64,000 bases of DNA. It comes from Gorsachius magnificus (Eukaryota; Chordata; Aves; Pelecaniformes; Ardeidae). Numbering within the stretch: the first letter of the stretch is position 1; each line of letters begins with the position of its first letter. The position numbers and the translations under genes were made by a program. Shown here piece after piece: positions 11,481 to 26,213 of this stretch. The stretch is taken from the NCBI GenBank assembly GCA_034008185.1, contig CM067081.1, forward strand, positions 200,306,510 through 200,370,509. The letters are read 5' to 3'. Under the pieces are notes generated by a model that saw only the letters and a list, made by a program, of their open reading frames with translations, made no database searches and had not been told where the DNA came from.

Positions 11481-14400
11481 TTCTTATTCCTCCTGGTAGG
11501 ATGTCATATTAAGTTTTTGTTGATACTGTTAAATGCTATTTAAAAGTAAAAAAAAATAGACCACAATATGAAATCATTATCTTGCACGTTTGCTTCTATC
11601 AACCACACATACTATCACCAAAGAATAAAATCATTTCACTGTCTTCTCTGTTATCTAATGTAGATTCACTACTCAGAAATAAAGATAGAAATGAAGCTGT
11701 AAGGAATGACACTGGGGGAAAAAAAGTTTCATATGTTCTTCTTAACTGATAGTAAGAAAATTGTATATGTAACCAGATAATAATAATATTACAAAAATAC
11801 TGGCCAAGTAAAGCTGATGAAAATATTTAATACTTGTAATTAAAATTTTATCTTTATTATCTTCGTGAACATAGCAATATTATTTTCTTCCCAAAGAGTC
11901 TTCTGAAATAGACAAATAACAAATGTCACAGAGACAGGAAGAATTTACATGTTACAAGCTTTCCACTAAAGGAAAATAAAGATAAAGCTATTTTTGCAGA
12001 CAATATTACTACCTACTGTTATTACTGTTAGCTGGACACACTGTGGTCACTAGAAAACTGCAGTCTCTTTACTGTATTATCCTGTGATAACTTGGAGCTT
12101 CCCTATATACAGTTTGCATGAAAATTAGGAAAAGCCTTTGGATAGCACTTTCTGGTGTACAACGATGCCCACCCATGAAGAGAACAAACCCGTCACTAAG
12201 AAGAGTTCTGATAAGCTATGAGAGGTAGATATATTAACAAAAAGTAATTGAGTATTCAGAATCTTGACGGAAGCAAAAATAAATATCTATGCCTATCCAA
12301 GTAGCTAAAAATATCCAAAATAATTTTAACTGGAGTGGATTTCTTTCTGAAAAGTAAAGAAACATAAATAAAGGTAATAAAATGTCAAATTCTTTCATTA
12401 TATTTTCACATTCATGACCTACACTGTATCACTTATTGGTAAGTGATCATGCTGCCACAAGGGAAACGATAACACGCTCAGCAAGACTGAAATAGGACAA
12501 GACAGCATCCTTGCAGCCCCAGCGAAGCATGAAGTCAGCCTACTTATGATGACTGGAACCACTCCAACCCTAATGCTACCTCATTTACTTTCTAACATTC
12601 TGTTGAGATAGCGAAGTTGCAGTACGGATTTGGAAAGCCACAACAGTCCACTGCTGATTCATGCTGTTAAATCATGCTGTTATTACATTATATTTATGCT
12701 GCTATCACACTACTTTATGACAGGAGACTTCATTATGGTCAGAGCCAGAGCAGATGATAAACTACATGTCAAGAAGAAACAACACTCGCTTGCCTGCATT
12801 AAAATATATAAAGTCTATACATCAGGTGAAATTAATTCTAGTGATAAAGAAGCATTGCAAGTTTCAGACTCTATTTCAATGATGATACAAACATACAGGC
12901 ACGTTTTGCCAAATGAACGATTTAGCTGTTAATCACGTGAGGACAGCAGTTAAGCTGAGACTATAACAAAGTTCTTATTTTTCTTTGATCCAAAGACTTT
13001 ATCTTTAGCTGTGTTCTTTGTGTCTTCAGGAATTCTGTGGTTTGGATTTTTCTAGTGCTCCTTACAGTGAATCTTCAGCAACCCTATTTACCAACTATAA
13101 TGAAGTGATTTGAAGAAGATTGCTAGGAACCTAAACAACAGGAAGAGATAATCATTCCCTTCTACAATTTCAGCCTACTGATTTTATCTGAAAAGGCAAA
13201 ACTTTGAAGCCTCTAGATTTTAATACATGATCCAATGTCAAATGGGTGGAACAGAACATTTCTAAAGAAAATACAGTTGTAGATGACATCTAACGTAAGA
13301 CATATCGCGTAATTTGAAAGACTAAAAATTGTTAAAAGTATAAAACATTTCAAACCAGCTACATATTAATACACTACCCAATTTGACTGCTAGCAAAGCA
13401 TCAAAATCCTTGAGTATGATTATGGTTTTAATTAAGAGTGAATGGGCCAAAAAAGAAGACACATTAAAGCTCATCAGAGCATCAGCTACAAACATGACCC
13501 ATCTGCAGTTTAGACACATAGTGGCAGCTACTTTTAGCTATTCTTCCAACCACAGCTACTCTTGATGATTTTGACAATTACACTCTCCTTTCTCCCCTGT
13601 CCCCTTCCTGCATCCAGGGTAAAAATGCTCTTACCACACACTATGAAAAATTACTATAAAATTTAGTATAAGCTTCCATGAAAGCAAGCCTCAACACTAT
13701 GGGACTGATTTTTAAAATTTGTTCTTGTACTTTAGATTTCACAGATACAAGCTAATTAACAGATGGAAGACACATTGTGTCCAGCATACAACCCTACTAA
13801 CATCTTTGGAATCCCTTATCCTCTTTAGTAGGTTTTTAATGAAGCAATGTCGGTAATGAGAAAGCACAGAATTCAACTGAGTTCCTAGATATTTTGAGTT
13901 AGAGATGAACTTTTTATCTTCCATGAAAATAATGATTGACTACAAACAACCATCTGAATAAAAAGGTGTCATTAACATGTGGTCATTTCTCAGAACTAAA
14001 ACTTAGATGTTTGCACACAAAAATATCATAAATTAGGTTAAGAAAATAAGAACTCAGATCATACTTTCCAGTTGCTCTTTTTTCTAACCACTAAACAATA
14101 CTCTTCATTGATCACCTTAAGAAATTTCCTATCAAAAACTTGGTATTTGAATTTCTAATTTTGATCAAATCTTCAAATAAATTCAGTTAGTAATTTCATT
14201 AGAGAGTATAATTTTGGCTACTGTATTTCTTTTGCTGAATATAAAAAATTTAAATTTGTGAATCCATTAAATTAGTTAACATATTTTTAGATCATGTGAT
14301 TTTTCCTTAAGTCTGTATTTATTGTGTCTAACTCTCTCCTCTTTAAGTCTGTAGAAATGGGCATTACAAAATAAATGTTAGAACACCTTCCAATTTCATG

Positions 14401-17400
14401 TTTCCAGCATTAGTCATATCCTCTTGGTCAACTTTCTCAATTCTGTTGGTATTCATCACATCACTTTCAGCTGAATTAGTTTCAGTATAATTTGTTGACA
14501 CAATGATAGTCTGGCGTTGCTTATCTACAGTAAATGTCATCTATTATGTAGATATTTTTATCCTAAGGCTCAAATTGTTAAGACAGGCAACTTTACTGAA
14601 GACAAAATACGATAATTCTGCAATTAAGACAAACTCAATGATTACTCTGAGAAAAGAAATAAATTGATGAAACCATTCAAGATACAGCACGACTGTAATG
14701 TAGCAAAAATGAAAACTGGACTGATGAGAACATCCAATGGAATTTGCAAGAATCAAAAATCCCCTCCAGTTCCAAGAAGTGTACTGTTCTCTTAAAACAT
14801 GGTAATTCAAATGTCATGGAATGTTATGCATTACATATTGTTTCAATGCACAAATCATAGTTGGAAGGTATGCAGATGAATACATTAAAAAGCACAGCTG
14901 TTTTTTTTACGAAGCAGATAGCATAGGCAGCCTTTTCAGCTTTGGGTGGTTTTGATTTGGTTTTGGTTTTGGGGGGGTGTGTGTGTTTTTTGAACATGAA
15001 GGGAGATTTGATACCTTTGAAGTACTACCAGACTTAAAATTTCTGGTTATAATTTCATTTTCTGTTTCTAGAAAGTCTTACCTGGTTTTGATACCCACTT
15101 CAGATCAGCTAACAGCAGCACATCCAGAATGAAACAGCACTTTTTAAAAACAGGAATGATAGCAGAATTTGGATGTAACAACCTCAGCTCAGCTTTTTCA
15201 TCTCATTTTCTGCCAGAATCTTATTATGCAGTATTAACAATGATATGTGTTGGTCTCAACTATAAAACGGAAAGAGTAAAACCTTTACATCTTGGTAAAA
15301 TGCTCTGCAAATTATACTTGAATTGCTCTGCATACCTGAAAACATTTTTGGTTTTGAAGCCTATTTATTGAACTTACATTTTATTGATTCTTAATGTGCC
15401 CAAGTGAATATGCTTTGAAAAGAAGTATGATTGTATTTATGTAACAGCGGCGTGCTTCTGGATCCCTGAGGTCCTACTCAAAATGTTCAAAAGACTATGC
15501 ATTTTCCTCTCCATGTACAAGTTAACTCTGCGACAGGAGCATTTACTACAAATGGTGAGTTGAATTTGTCAAATAACTCAACTGAAGTAAAAACTGAATT
15601 AATATTCTGGTTCACTTAAAGCCATCCAAAGACCCAGATGATTATCAAGGAACTACTTTACGGATAAGTGAACAATAGTCCTTATCCTTCCATCTTTCCC
15701 AAAGGCTTATTAGACAAATTATATTCTTCATACCCATTGTATTTTATGTATACAGTTTTCATCTCATTCTTTTTTCTAGAATAAGAGAAATGGAATTCTA
15801 TTTCAATTATGACATACAATCTGATTTTTAGATGCAATCAGAACTACTTAAACATTCCAGCTTCTCACTTAAATGTAATTAGAAAATTGTCCCAAAAATG
15901 TAATTTTAAAAGTTTAGCAAAAGTTATTTAAATAAACTTATTGACACAAGGACTAGATTTATTAGAGACTGTCAAGAGTCCTCTGTCCCTAAACAGCTCT
16001 TTTTTTCCTCTTTGTGTATGATTATCTCTTAAAGACTTTGGGGGGACAAAAAACTTACCAATTTGATCTTGATTGAGCTACTGATTTATGAATTCTAGGA
16101 CAATATTACATTTTCATAAATTTGGATTCATTGTGCTTTTTGCATACTAATAGCATTAATGATATGTGTTTTTCTGAACACTACAGATTTGCTAAAGCAT
16201 TTCACCCTATATGTTCTATAGTTGAAAATAACAGAACTGTGGATCCTTTATCTTGGAAAAAACCTTATTAATTTTGTTTTTAAAAAAACTACCATCACCC
16301 TACGTAATGTCCTGATAACATAAAATAAATATGGGTGTCATCAGTTGTAACAATACATCTACAGTTCTGTTTGAAAAACACCAAAAGCAATAAAACATGT
16401 ACCCCATATTAGAAGCAGCACTGTAAAATTATTTTCTGATCTCAATTAGTTGGATGACAGTAAGCTACATGCAATGTCTATTACACCACTTTAAAATAAC
16501 TATTGCAGAATTTAATATTATTTTTTGTATTCAGTTCTGAGTCTTTCATTGAGAAGTATAATTCAGCATAGATTAAAATTAGATATAGTGACCAAGACAG
16601 AAACTTAAGAGAGGTTCTCACTATTAAATTCTGATAAAGCAACTGGAGAAATCACTTTATTTCATTGTCATAGGTCCAGTGAGTGCTACTTGAATCATTT
16701 CTGCTTTGTAGCTTACTCCAATAACAACAGCCCAACATGCTACAAAATCCAGCATCAGTTAACTCTGCAACATTTTGACCTTTATAGATTTTCAGATTAT
16801 ACAGACTTGGGAAAAAGAAGTCCAAGTACTGCTCTTCACTTCAGGAAAATATTATTATCCATCATTAAATATCTTATGTGTGAATGCTTTAAGGAGCTCA
16901 TCAGAATATGTGGACTCAAAAACTAGTTTCTATAACACTGTTCATAAGGAAGCCTCCTTTAAAACAACAATGATTACACTGCATTCTGTCCAGGTCAGTC
17001 TCATTCACTCCAAAAGTTGCATTTGATATTCATTTTTGTTGCTACATCTGGGCCTATTTATTGGGTGTCAGTTCATTCTGCAAGGACAACCTTCCACAAA
17101 AACAATCAAGTAAGGGACATAAAGCCATATTAAACATTTTCCTGCAATTAAAACAACAACATTAATAAAAACAATAGGGAAAAAAAGCACTTCAACTAGC
17201 ACAAATTTCACTAAGCAATTTCCATTAAAAAACTGAGAATTAATTCCTGGGACAAATAGGAAAAGCTGACCAATGGCACTGTAAGGTTAATGGGATCAAT
17301 CTAATCACATTTGAAATCCACAATTTTCAGGGAGTATAATGAAACAAAAATTTTGGCAAACTGCAGCACTTTGCATATATGTAATACCAGGCAGCTTTAC

Positions 17401-20400
17401 AAGATTAAAGTGTTTGGATGCTACAGTTTTTATGGTATACAGAGTTTGAGAAAGAAATTATTACTACGCCATTGTTACTGGAATGATCTCTAAAGTTCTA
17501 CATTCAGGTAACTCTCCATGTCCTTTATACTTCCTTCTTCAGGAAACTCTGATTCTGAACAAACTATTATGGTAGATAGGCAAGGACCAAGTGATATGTT
17601 GGCAATACTCTTTAGGTTTCTCTGCTAATTAGTCACTATACAAAATGAGTAGTAATGGAAAGGTTTATAACAAATCAATAAAATACATTAAATCAATTAT
17701 TGGCAAGAGTATGCAGAACAGATAGTATGATTTACAGGATGACTACCAATAAAATAAAAATGCACTCTAGGGTTCACTCAGTTACAGTAAAGGGATAAAA
17801 TTCATTACTAAACAAGAGTTAAAATTAACATGTTCAGAAGTAGAAACCAGGCATCTTATTGTTTGCACAGCTGAAAATCATCTTCCTATTACTCCCACAT
17901 GGATATAATACTAAATTCCTTAAACTCAAATAGTAATAATAAAAAAAACAGAGCTGCACACAAAGGGGGAGGGCTCGGGATGCTCTCATAGTCAAGTAAC
18001 TCTGCCCTGAAGAATGAATTCATGTTAAAGAAACATATACCTTTTCTTTCCCATGAAAATGTTAAAAATTTAAAAGCATCTTTCAAGCAATACAAATTGT
18101 ATTAACACTATGCTCCGTGTTTTTTCTCCACACAACAGCAAGTTTTACAAGTGGAATTACATTCAATACCTCATTCCCTCTATTCAGCCGTCTCAACTAG
18201 ATTTGCTCCTGGATGCTTAAGAGCTTCCCTCCTTCCTCCTGACTGATGTCGTCTCTGGTAACAGTCAGTAGAGGAAACGGTATTTGGGCTAGCAACAAGA
18301 CCTCCAAACCTTCATGGAAGTCTTCAGGGAATCTTCAATATTCAGACCACTAAATGCAGGCATTTAACAGATTCATTCTAATTTCTGCCAATGCCATGAT
18401 GCTTTGTAATTAACAGACTGAAAGAAATTTTTGCAGAGGATAGGGTGAGATCAGAAGTGACTGATTTACACTCATGTCTTTCCATTGATGACAAATGTAA
18501 TTTAAAGTGACTTTACTTCTAATTTAGATCTCACCTACAGGATTGGTTTTACTTCATTAAAGCTTAAGCCTAACTATATAACATAAACCATTTTCAGTCT
18601 AACTGATCTCTGTAACATGAATCATATCTACCATAATATTTGTACCTATCTATGGATCTGGTTAACATCTTTTGTTACTTAAAAGATTAATATTTGAAAA
18701 ATAAGGAAGACAAATTTAGCTAATATCACATATAATTGATTTAGCAAACACAAATGACTGCTAGTTTTGTCATATAGATGCTTTGTTCTCTCTGAAGAAC
18801 ACAGAAAAACATTACAGAGTTACAACTCGGCCCTACTAACATGATATTACAACCTCAGCTGTCATTTACACTGAATTTGTTGTCAAAGATTTTGTTCTGC
18901 ATGAAAGAAAGGGCAGAAGTTAATGAATTGCTGTATATTGCACATGAAATCCAAGCATGAAACTGCACATTCAGTGCTCATATTCAAACTTTTTAATTTG
19001 ATGCATCTACAATTGCAACATATTCCCTATCACAAAAACAAACTATTCCAAAAGTAACTGAATTTGGAACTACGTGAAGAACAACACTGTCTAAATGCAA
19101 TTTTTCAAATGGCATGAACATTTACATGGAGAAAAAACCAGAGTATTCAGGATTATAAATTACTATATCCCTTCTTAAGATCTTTTTTAATAGTAAACAA
19201 ATGTAGAAGTGTTGTACACTAAAAATTGTGTGCAAATTATTTACTTTCCTGTATATTCACAGATTAGTTATACTGAAATTTTTACAAATTGTTGCATTCG
19301 ATGTTAATCTTACTGGGAAAATTGTTCTTTCTGTATCATCTGAGAGACACATTAGCACGTTATATGGAGTTTTAAACTTACCTACTAGTAATAAAAAAGG
19401 AGCAGTCTAGTGAAGCAAATTAAGAAAAACAGTGGAGTCAAAATACATCTCTAAATTGCTCTAATGAGTGACATAAGATTTCTTAAGACCCCTGCTCTTC
19501 TTCGAGCATACTCCCCACCTACTTGCAAGAAAAGGTAACTGGCAATCACCGGAAAACAACCCTCTGGATCCTCTTACCTCTTATCCATCTCCTCCAGAAT
19601 CAGCCACTACAGCTTGTACAGTGATGTACCTTGTTCCCTTTCAGATGTTCTCAACTAAGGTGCTGGGGAAGAAGGCACTTGTTATTATGTCTCAGTACCT
19701 TGATTTTCTGATTGCCAAACTGCTGAGTAATAAATGACTTCGTAAGTCATATGACTTGAAACTACACTTAAAACAGCTTAGGCTAAAAATAAAAGGCTCC
19801 ATCTCTACACTTGTAATAAAGAATACAAATATTTATAAAAGATGAAAATACTTAAGAAAATATATTTATTCTACTTCTATCAATTTCAAAACCTGAATAC
19901 CCTTGTCCTGTTTCTTATCATCAATGTTTCACCCCTCTACTTTTCATGCTGCATTCCCAAGAAGAGAAGTCCTACTCACATAGTATGCTGGCTCTGTAGA
20001 GCTAGGCTCCTTCAGCAGGGATTTAAAAAATTTCTTTCTGTTTTGGCAATCCTATTTCAATATAAATGATTTTTTTAAAAAAACCCTATATTCTGTAGAG
20101 CAGAAGATGGGTCTGTTAAAAACTAGACAGATATCTCAAAGTAAGTCATGGCTGCAGTAATTAGGTATTTACCTCTTTCCATAAGCAGCTAAATCTACCT
20201 TCTACCTAAAAAGACTTCTATTTTTCCTAAATTGCTTTGGAGAAAGCAAGGCTTAGTTTTCACTGACTCCTGTGATTTACCTGATAATATTAGACTACTT
20301 CATAGCTCAGAGTAACTTCTGAGTTTCAGCAAAAAAATATATATATTCAAGCTACTTGCTATTCAATATGATTGTACTATAACTTGCAGTTTTACTATGT

Positions 20401-23400
20401 TCAACGGTTCCAAATATTTTGAGCAGTAATGATGACTTCTATGAAAAGAGGGCAACAGAAACAGATGCGCAGATTTCAAATTCAGATACGGAATCCAAAA
20501 CTTATCTGTATTACTGGAGGCAAGTTAAATACTATTTTTAAAATGTCAGACGAGTAATGCATTATTATTATGAACTCTTGGCCTGTAAACTCAAGCTCAA
20601 GAAAAAGAAGTGAATTTACGTATAAAAATATGCACATAGCTTGCTGAATAAAATATAATTCAAAAGTGGTTTTGTTTTGATGATTTCTATTCTCAGCTTT
20701 GCATGTTTAAAGCCAAGCTTTTGAGAAAAAAAACAGGCCTACAGTCTCATCAGAAGAAAAAGTATCACACTGAAATTTCAGAGATAAGGAAGGGTAGTGT
20801 TAGGAATTTTATTTCCTTTTTCATGCTTCTTAAACCATTTTTAGTGTACTCTATAAACTGGTCAGAATCTTCCAGACAGAGGGAAACTCCTCACCTGGTA
20901 CAAGGCAAGCACCACTAGTTTCTCAAAGTTAAAAGGAGGATGACGTACAGTATATCCGTTATATTTTAGTTCGATATTAAAATTTTGCAATAATAATTTC
21001 TGTGGGACAAAACTTGTATTTCTAAGACTGTATGATAAAATGTCTCTGTGTTTAATTTACAATATACTCACACGTGGAGATCAAGTCAAGATATTGATGA
21101 TAATCAAAAGATGCAGAAGTTTTTGACTATGTTGAGTAGGTTTATTAACAGAGCAGTTACATTGAGACAGTAATAGCTGCAGTTGGGACCAATGGACACC
21201 CGGTGGTTTTCCCCTATAAAACTGTATTTAGATACAACTTTTACCAGTCACCTCATTCTTTGTTAAGCTCTTTGCATGCAAAAATAATGTCACTAATTTT
21301 ATTATTGTAAGTTGGCTCTTCTGAATATAAATGATTTAACAGCGCTAACTCCCAGTTGTCTACTACCAGTACTCGGAGATTAAGGAGCAACATCTTTAGA
21401 TTGTGAGCTATGATGTTCAAAGTCTAAAACAGCAGAGCTTCCAGTTTCTTGCAACATATGACAATATATTGAATGTCTTCCAAAAGTGCTCACAGCAGGG
21501 AATAAAATGACAGCAATGTTAGTAGTCAGGCCCTTTCAAGTTAGAAAGATTTCCATGTTTACAGTCCTTAACTCTTTAGAGGTTTTGCTACATTCACAGA
21601 AAAAACCCTGTTAGTTCCCCCATCCATGGAAGAGTGAGGGCGCAGGATCCAGAACCACAAAACCATCTAATCACAAAGCTTACAGAGAAGAGGGGTAAAC
21701 ACTGCTCTGTTCAGAAAACTAATCTGTTCAGAGACATTACTTTTTTTTTTTTTTAATTGAGAAACATTATTTTTACTGCAGTAGGAATGGGAACTAAATT
21801 TCTAGCACACTACACACCAAGAAGCTAAATTAAAAACATGTTTATTAGTTATGCCTCATATCATATCAAGTGAGAAGTCCTGTACTTTAATGCAGAAAGT
21901 AGCTATTTAAAAACTGACATCATAAACTAGGAACAAGACCACAAAAGTTTAAGGAAACCCATATTACTGTAGTTGAGCATAAAGAGATGGTATAAAATCA
22001 TGGTTCTGATATGTGATATGTTTCTATAGTACATAATCACTAGGAAGAATATTCTTATTAATCTTTATAAACTAGAGCCTGCTACTCATGCAGACAGCAG
22101 TATGAATTGAATTTGTCTTCCAAGTATCTTATTATTCAGTCGCCTCTAACCATCTACTAATCCCAGTTTTAGGGTGCAAAGTTACATCTTGTGTAGCTGT
22201 AACAAATACACACTCCAACAGGTGTATAAAATCAGATTTGTCTGTCTTTAAAACCTCTCTTTCAAGTAATTTTAGCTCATGTACAAGAATCTACTTTAAC
22301 AGAAATGTTAGTTCATGTGAAAAATGAAATAAAAAATAAACCTGTAATAAATGTAATTGTCCATATGCTTATAAATGCAAGCTACAGACCCCATTGTGAT
22401 TGTATACAAAGTCTGTATTACTGTAATGAAGAAAACTGGCAGACAAGTCCAAGAATGAAGTAAGGAGACAATATGCTCATCACTTATATGATCCTAGAAA
22501 ACATTTCTAGGGAAGAAAAACAAGCATTTTCAATAGCTCTGGTTTTAAACTGTTCTGCTTATTTCAGATTTTCATGTTGAATATTAGTATCATTTAACAT
22601 GGGTGTGAAATCCTCTGCAAGAAAGACAATGTTTTGAGTGTTGTTTTTTTTTTTTAATTTGATATTAGGCCTGAAGTGACACAAGCCCATAACCTTTAGA
22701 TGCCATGGGTTCACTCACAAAAATAGAGCATTCTTCCTCTATTTCAGGGAAAAATATAAAGCTTCAGGAACTTTGGAATCTAATAGGCAGAAAACAGATC
22801 ACAGGTACAAACAATTGCCTTCACACCCCAAAAATGCTGACAACTGTGAGGAAAAAGACTAAGAGAGCAAGCTCATGTGCTAAATGAGACTTGAAGTATC
22901 AGTAGTGTGTTCTTACCATAAATCAGAAGATATTAACCTAGGCCTTCTCTACTCTTATGTGAAATAAGGGGGCAAAATATTCAAGTGAGCTGAGAGTTAG
23001 GAAGAGTGGTAGGTAGTAGTGAACCTTCTAACCCTGCACCAATTCTAATGAAGCGATTAAAGAGGGGAGGGAAGGCAAAACAAACCAAGTGCTCACTCCA
23101 TCACTAAGCTAAAGGTGCACTTCAAAGTCACCCTGTATCTGACTTTCATTCAAATGCAGGCACTGTGAAATGTTTCACTATACTCTGAAAAAGACGTCCA
23201 TCTTAAAACTAACATACAAAACCTAAGATTTAATCTAAGAATAAACCTAACAACAATTTCATAAACATAAACATTTACAGGAGTAGTAACAAGAAACTTA
23301 ATTTCCTTAGAATTTTATTGATCATATGATGCAGGAAGAGGTGGTTCACATTAACATTTGAACTAACATTAGCTTCACCATAATTAAACATCTGAAAAAA

Positions 23401-23884
23401 ATCAAGAGCTTTTATCTAATTTTTAATAGGACAGAGAATTGTGCACACAGTCATTTTGGTCATGAGGTCAATAAGGCTTAATCCCTACTGTTTATACAAA
23501 ATAATGATTAAAGAATCATTATTTTAAAGATTATATAAATCAGAATAAAGGAAAGCCACTACCCCAAAGATTTGATGGCTCAAGTATAAAACAGGAGACA
23601 ACAAATTCACAGAAAACTAAAAAGAAGCAACACAAAACTCGTCAATGTGACTGTAAGTGCTATTAACAGACTCAAGCCTACCTGTCAAATCTATTCTGGG
23701 TACTGCAGAAAACCAGAACTTACATAAGGATTTAGATGAGTATCTGCATTAGGTGCTCCATTTAAGTAAGACGGTCAACCTGGGAGATAGCACAGATACT
23801 TTCTTGCAAGCTGAAGTGCGTGATGAGGCTGTCATCACTGGCTGATAAACTGGCAGTCAGCATCTCAACACTGAATATGAGATG
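11481..23884. other. Unannotated AT-rich DNA
   Basis: About 12 kb with no recognised gene or named repeat. Isolated good minus-strand donor-like sites occur at about 15081 (CCAG|GTAAGAC), 16054 (TTG|GTAAGTTTTTT) and 19572 (AGAG|GTAAGAG). The first two can be paired only with weak acceptors giving segments of 22-40 bases. The third has a strong acceptor (TTCTTCCCCAG) but all three frames between are stopped, so it could only be a noncoding exon. A T14 run lies at 21741-21754 and a T12 run at 22644-22655. Confidence 0.5.
21741..21754. repeat. T14 homopolymer
   Basis: An uninterrupted run of 14 T with no associated element recognised. Confidence 0.85.
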
Positions 23885-24180
23885 ACATGGAAGGTGTCGG
23901 TATTAGTCCATTAAAGGCCTTGAAAGAGAAAGTGTCTAAGTTTTCCTTGGTGCAATAAAAGAAAGAGAACTAAAGGAGATGCAAAGCAAGAAAAAATGAT
24001 GGACTGAAAAATGATCTTTGCAGCTTCTTTGCAGTCTGGGTGAATATAAATGAAGCAAAAATGCATTTGTCAAAGCCAAAGAAAAGGACATTGCAGTAAT
24101 AAAGATGTGGGCTGATGACAGCATGGGTGAAAATGTCTGTCAGACAGACAGAAAAGCGTGTATCTTAGAATCATGAAGAA
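23885..24180 (-). mobile_element. Ancient L2-like LINE remnant, RT C-terminal part
   Basis: On the minus strand the segment at 24090-24107 translates as HLYYCNVLFFG, matching the DYCNSLLxGLP block found after the reverse transcriptase domain of L2-clade LINEs. It is followed, toward lower coordinates, by a leucine-, serine- and lysine-rich stretch (LQRSFFSPSFF-like) that corresponds to the HAAARV...PLLKxLHWLP region. The frame is broken by indels and stops. On + the sequence resembles old mammalian L2 antisense text, implying an insertion predating or close to the amniote split. The motif is seen; family and age are inferred. Borders are approximate. Confidence 0.55.
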
Positions 24181-24926
24181 GGAAAAATCTGTAAGACAGA
24201 TTCCTTACCACAACATATTGAATATATTTTTATAGCTTAGCTATGTTAACAAAATGATAAATTACTAAAACTGAAAACTTGGACTAAATCTCTAATATCT
24301 AACAGTTATGCCAGTATCAGTCCAACATTACTATTAGCTTATATTCAGTTTGACAGCTGCATCTAGTCCCTGAAGTCCTGTTTCCTTACAAATCTTTCTG
24401 GTATCATGTACATGACACCATTAAACTCAACAGCCATATTTTCTATTAATATTTTAATTCTAAATATGCTCAAAATCATGCTTGAATATTTTATCACTTA
24501 ACAGCATCAACCATTCATGTATCTCAAGAACTCAGGAGAATTTTGGAATTATGGTTGTAGTTTGGAAAACGAATAACAGTAAGTCAAAGCCTAAGTCATG
24601 CTGATGAATTGAAAGGTCTTCATTGTTTGCATTCTTAATTACTTAAGCTTAGACAGTAGAAATGAAATTAATTTCACATTTTGCATTTGCAAAGTCACAC
24701 TTTACCACATTAAAAAAAATTCTGCTTTTATCAATATGAAACTTACTACTTCTTTTTTTTAATCTGACACTAGTAAGCAACCAGTGCATTAACACAGAAT
24801 ATTTATACCATCAATAGAAATATCATAAGCCAAGAATGACCCATAAATATATACGATCAATCCCATAAAACATCACATCGGTTACAAAGGAAAATCTAAG
24901 CCAGGATTAAAAGGTCTTCTACTTAC

Positions 24927-24979
24927 TGTCTGCCCACTGCGTTCTCTGTTCCCCTACACGTGAAGTAAAAACTGTCAAT
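24927..24979 (-). CDS. Weak candidate internal exon, product unknown
   Basis: A 53-base minus-strand segment between an ACATTTCAG acceptor-like site and a GACA|GTAAGTAG donor-like site. Two frames are open: one reads SFYFTCRGTENAVG, the other TVFTSRVGEQRTQWAD. It has two CpGs in an AT-rich background. The length and two open frames make it weak evidence; a chance match is at least as likely. Confidence 0.15.
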
Positions 24980-26213
24980 CTGAAATGTGAATAGAACTAC
25001 AGAGCTACCCAAACTAGGTTTCTGTACCTGGGTTTGTGGAGCATCATATGTAGGTAAAGTGGATTCACTCTCTCTAGAAGTGAATACCATGAGAGAATAA
25101 CAAGCTCTAACTAAAGCACTAAATCATTCTTTTCAGCACTGTTATTTGTATCACACATGGGCATGGAATAATTAAAATGTCTATCCGAAAACATATCACA
25201 ATACTTCACTGCTATCAAAAAGTGACCCTGGAAAATTTCAAAATTGCATGTAACAATTTTTGCCATTACATGGCATTGCATCACATAGCTCACTGCATTA
25301 CATAGCAAATTTCAAAATGGGATCAAAGCTTACTAGAAAGGTTACTGATACTTTTACTGAGCAAGACAAACTGTTAGCAACTATAAACTCCTAGCAAAAT
25401 AAAAAAGGTTGACACTTTCCCCCTCCCCAGCTTCCTAAAAATCAAGTGTTTTCTCTTGGGGCACTGCAGTTTGAAACAGCTGCCCTTCATTCACTGTATT
25501 TTACAGTAGTCAGACAGGAACGGTTTACAAAGACACGGATAAGCAGCATGGAATAATCTGTGGAAAGTCAAGAGGTGACAGTTTTCATAAAGCAGAGATA
25601 CAGGACAAATTCTACACATAATGCTGGAAATTGCTCTAGATTTACATATAAAGCATCACCTTTCTCCTCACTTATCTATTGCTAAAACTTACGCTAACCT
25701 GCATATCTCATGTTTCAGAGGAGTCTACATTGATATCAAATAGATGGCAGTAAGAACAATAACTTGTTCAAACAGATTAAAATGAACACAACTTCTATCA
25801 TGACTTGATTATCATCTTACAGTGACAAAATTATTCTGTTAAGTTCTTTCAAACATGAAAAATATGGGACTAGCATGAACACAGTCTTATACACTTCTGT
25901 TACAAGTTTACATATACATGATTATTTATATATATATATCTATATGATATATACATTATTATTTCAACATCTGGAAGCCTGAATTGGTTTTCTTCCTTGA
26001 TTTCCCTCATCAAAATTTATTTCCTTTGATATAATAACAATTAATTCTACAAATGTAAGCCATTTATTAGTATTAGTCCAGCCAGCCTAACTCCTTTCAT
26101 TGCAAAATTTCTTTCCCTGCTACAAAACAATACAGAAAAAACCCCAAACAAATCCACACACACATGCTGTCTGTAATAAGGAATAAGGCATATTATCATG
26201 CACAGTTGAACAT
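24980..26213. other. Unannotated AT-rich DNA
   Basis: No gene recognised. It contains a short TA microsatellite (25927-25939) and, near 25255-25305, a cluster of imperfect CATTACAT/GCATTGCATCACATAG repeats on +. Confidence 0.55.
25927..25939. repeat. Short TA microsatellite
   Basis: Alternating T/A over 13 bases, followed at once by more imperfect TATATGATATATA sequence. Confidence 0.75.

Noticed and set aside
12425..12445. Good plus-strand donor ATTG|GTAAGTGATC
   Set aside because: No AG lies in the upstream pyrimidine-rich stretch that could serve as acceptor.
15082..15160. CCAG|GTAAGAC donor with an open frame before it on the minus strand
   Set aside because: The acceptor position is ambiguous, giving either a 27-base microexon or a longer segment; not better than chance.
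19573..19667. Strong acceptor (TTCCCCAG) and strong donor (AGAG|GTAAGAG) on the minus strand
   Set aside because: All three frames between the sites contain stops. A noncoding exon is possible but has no support.
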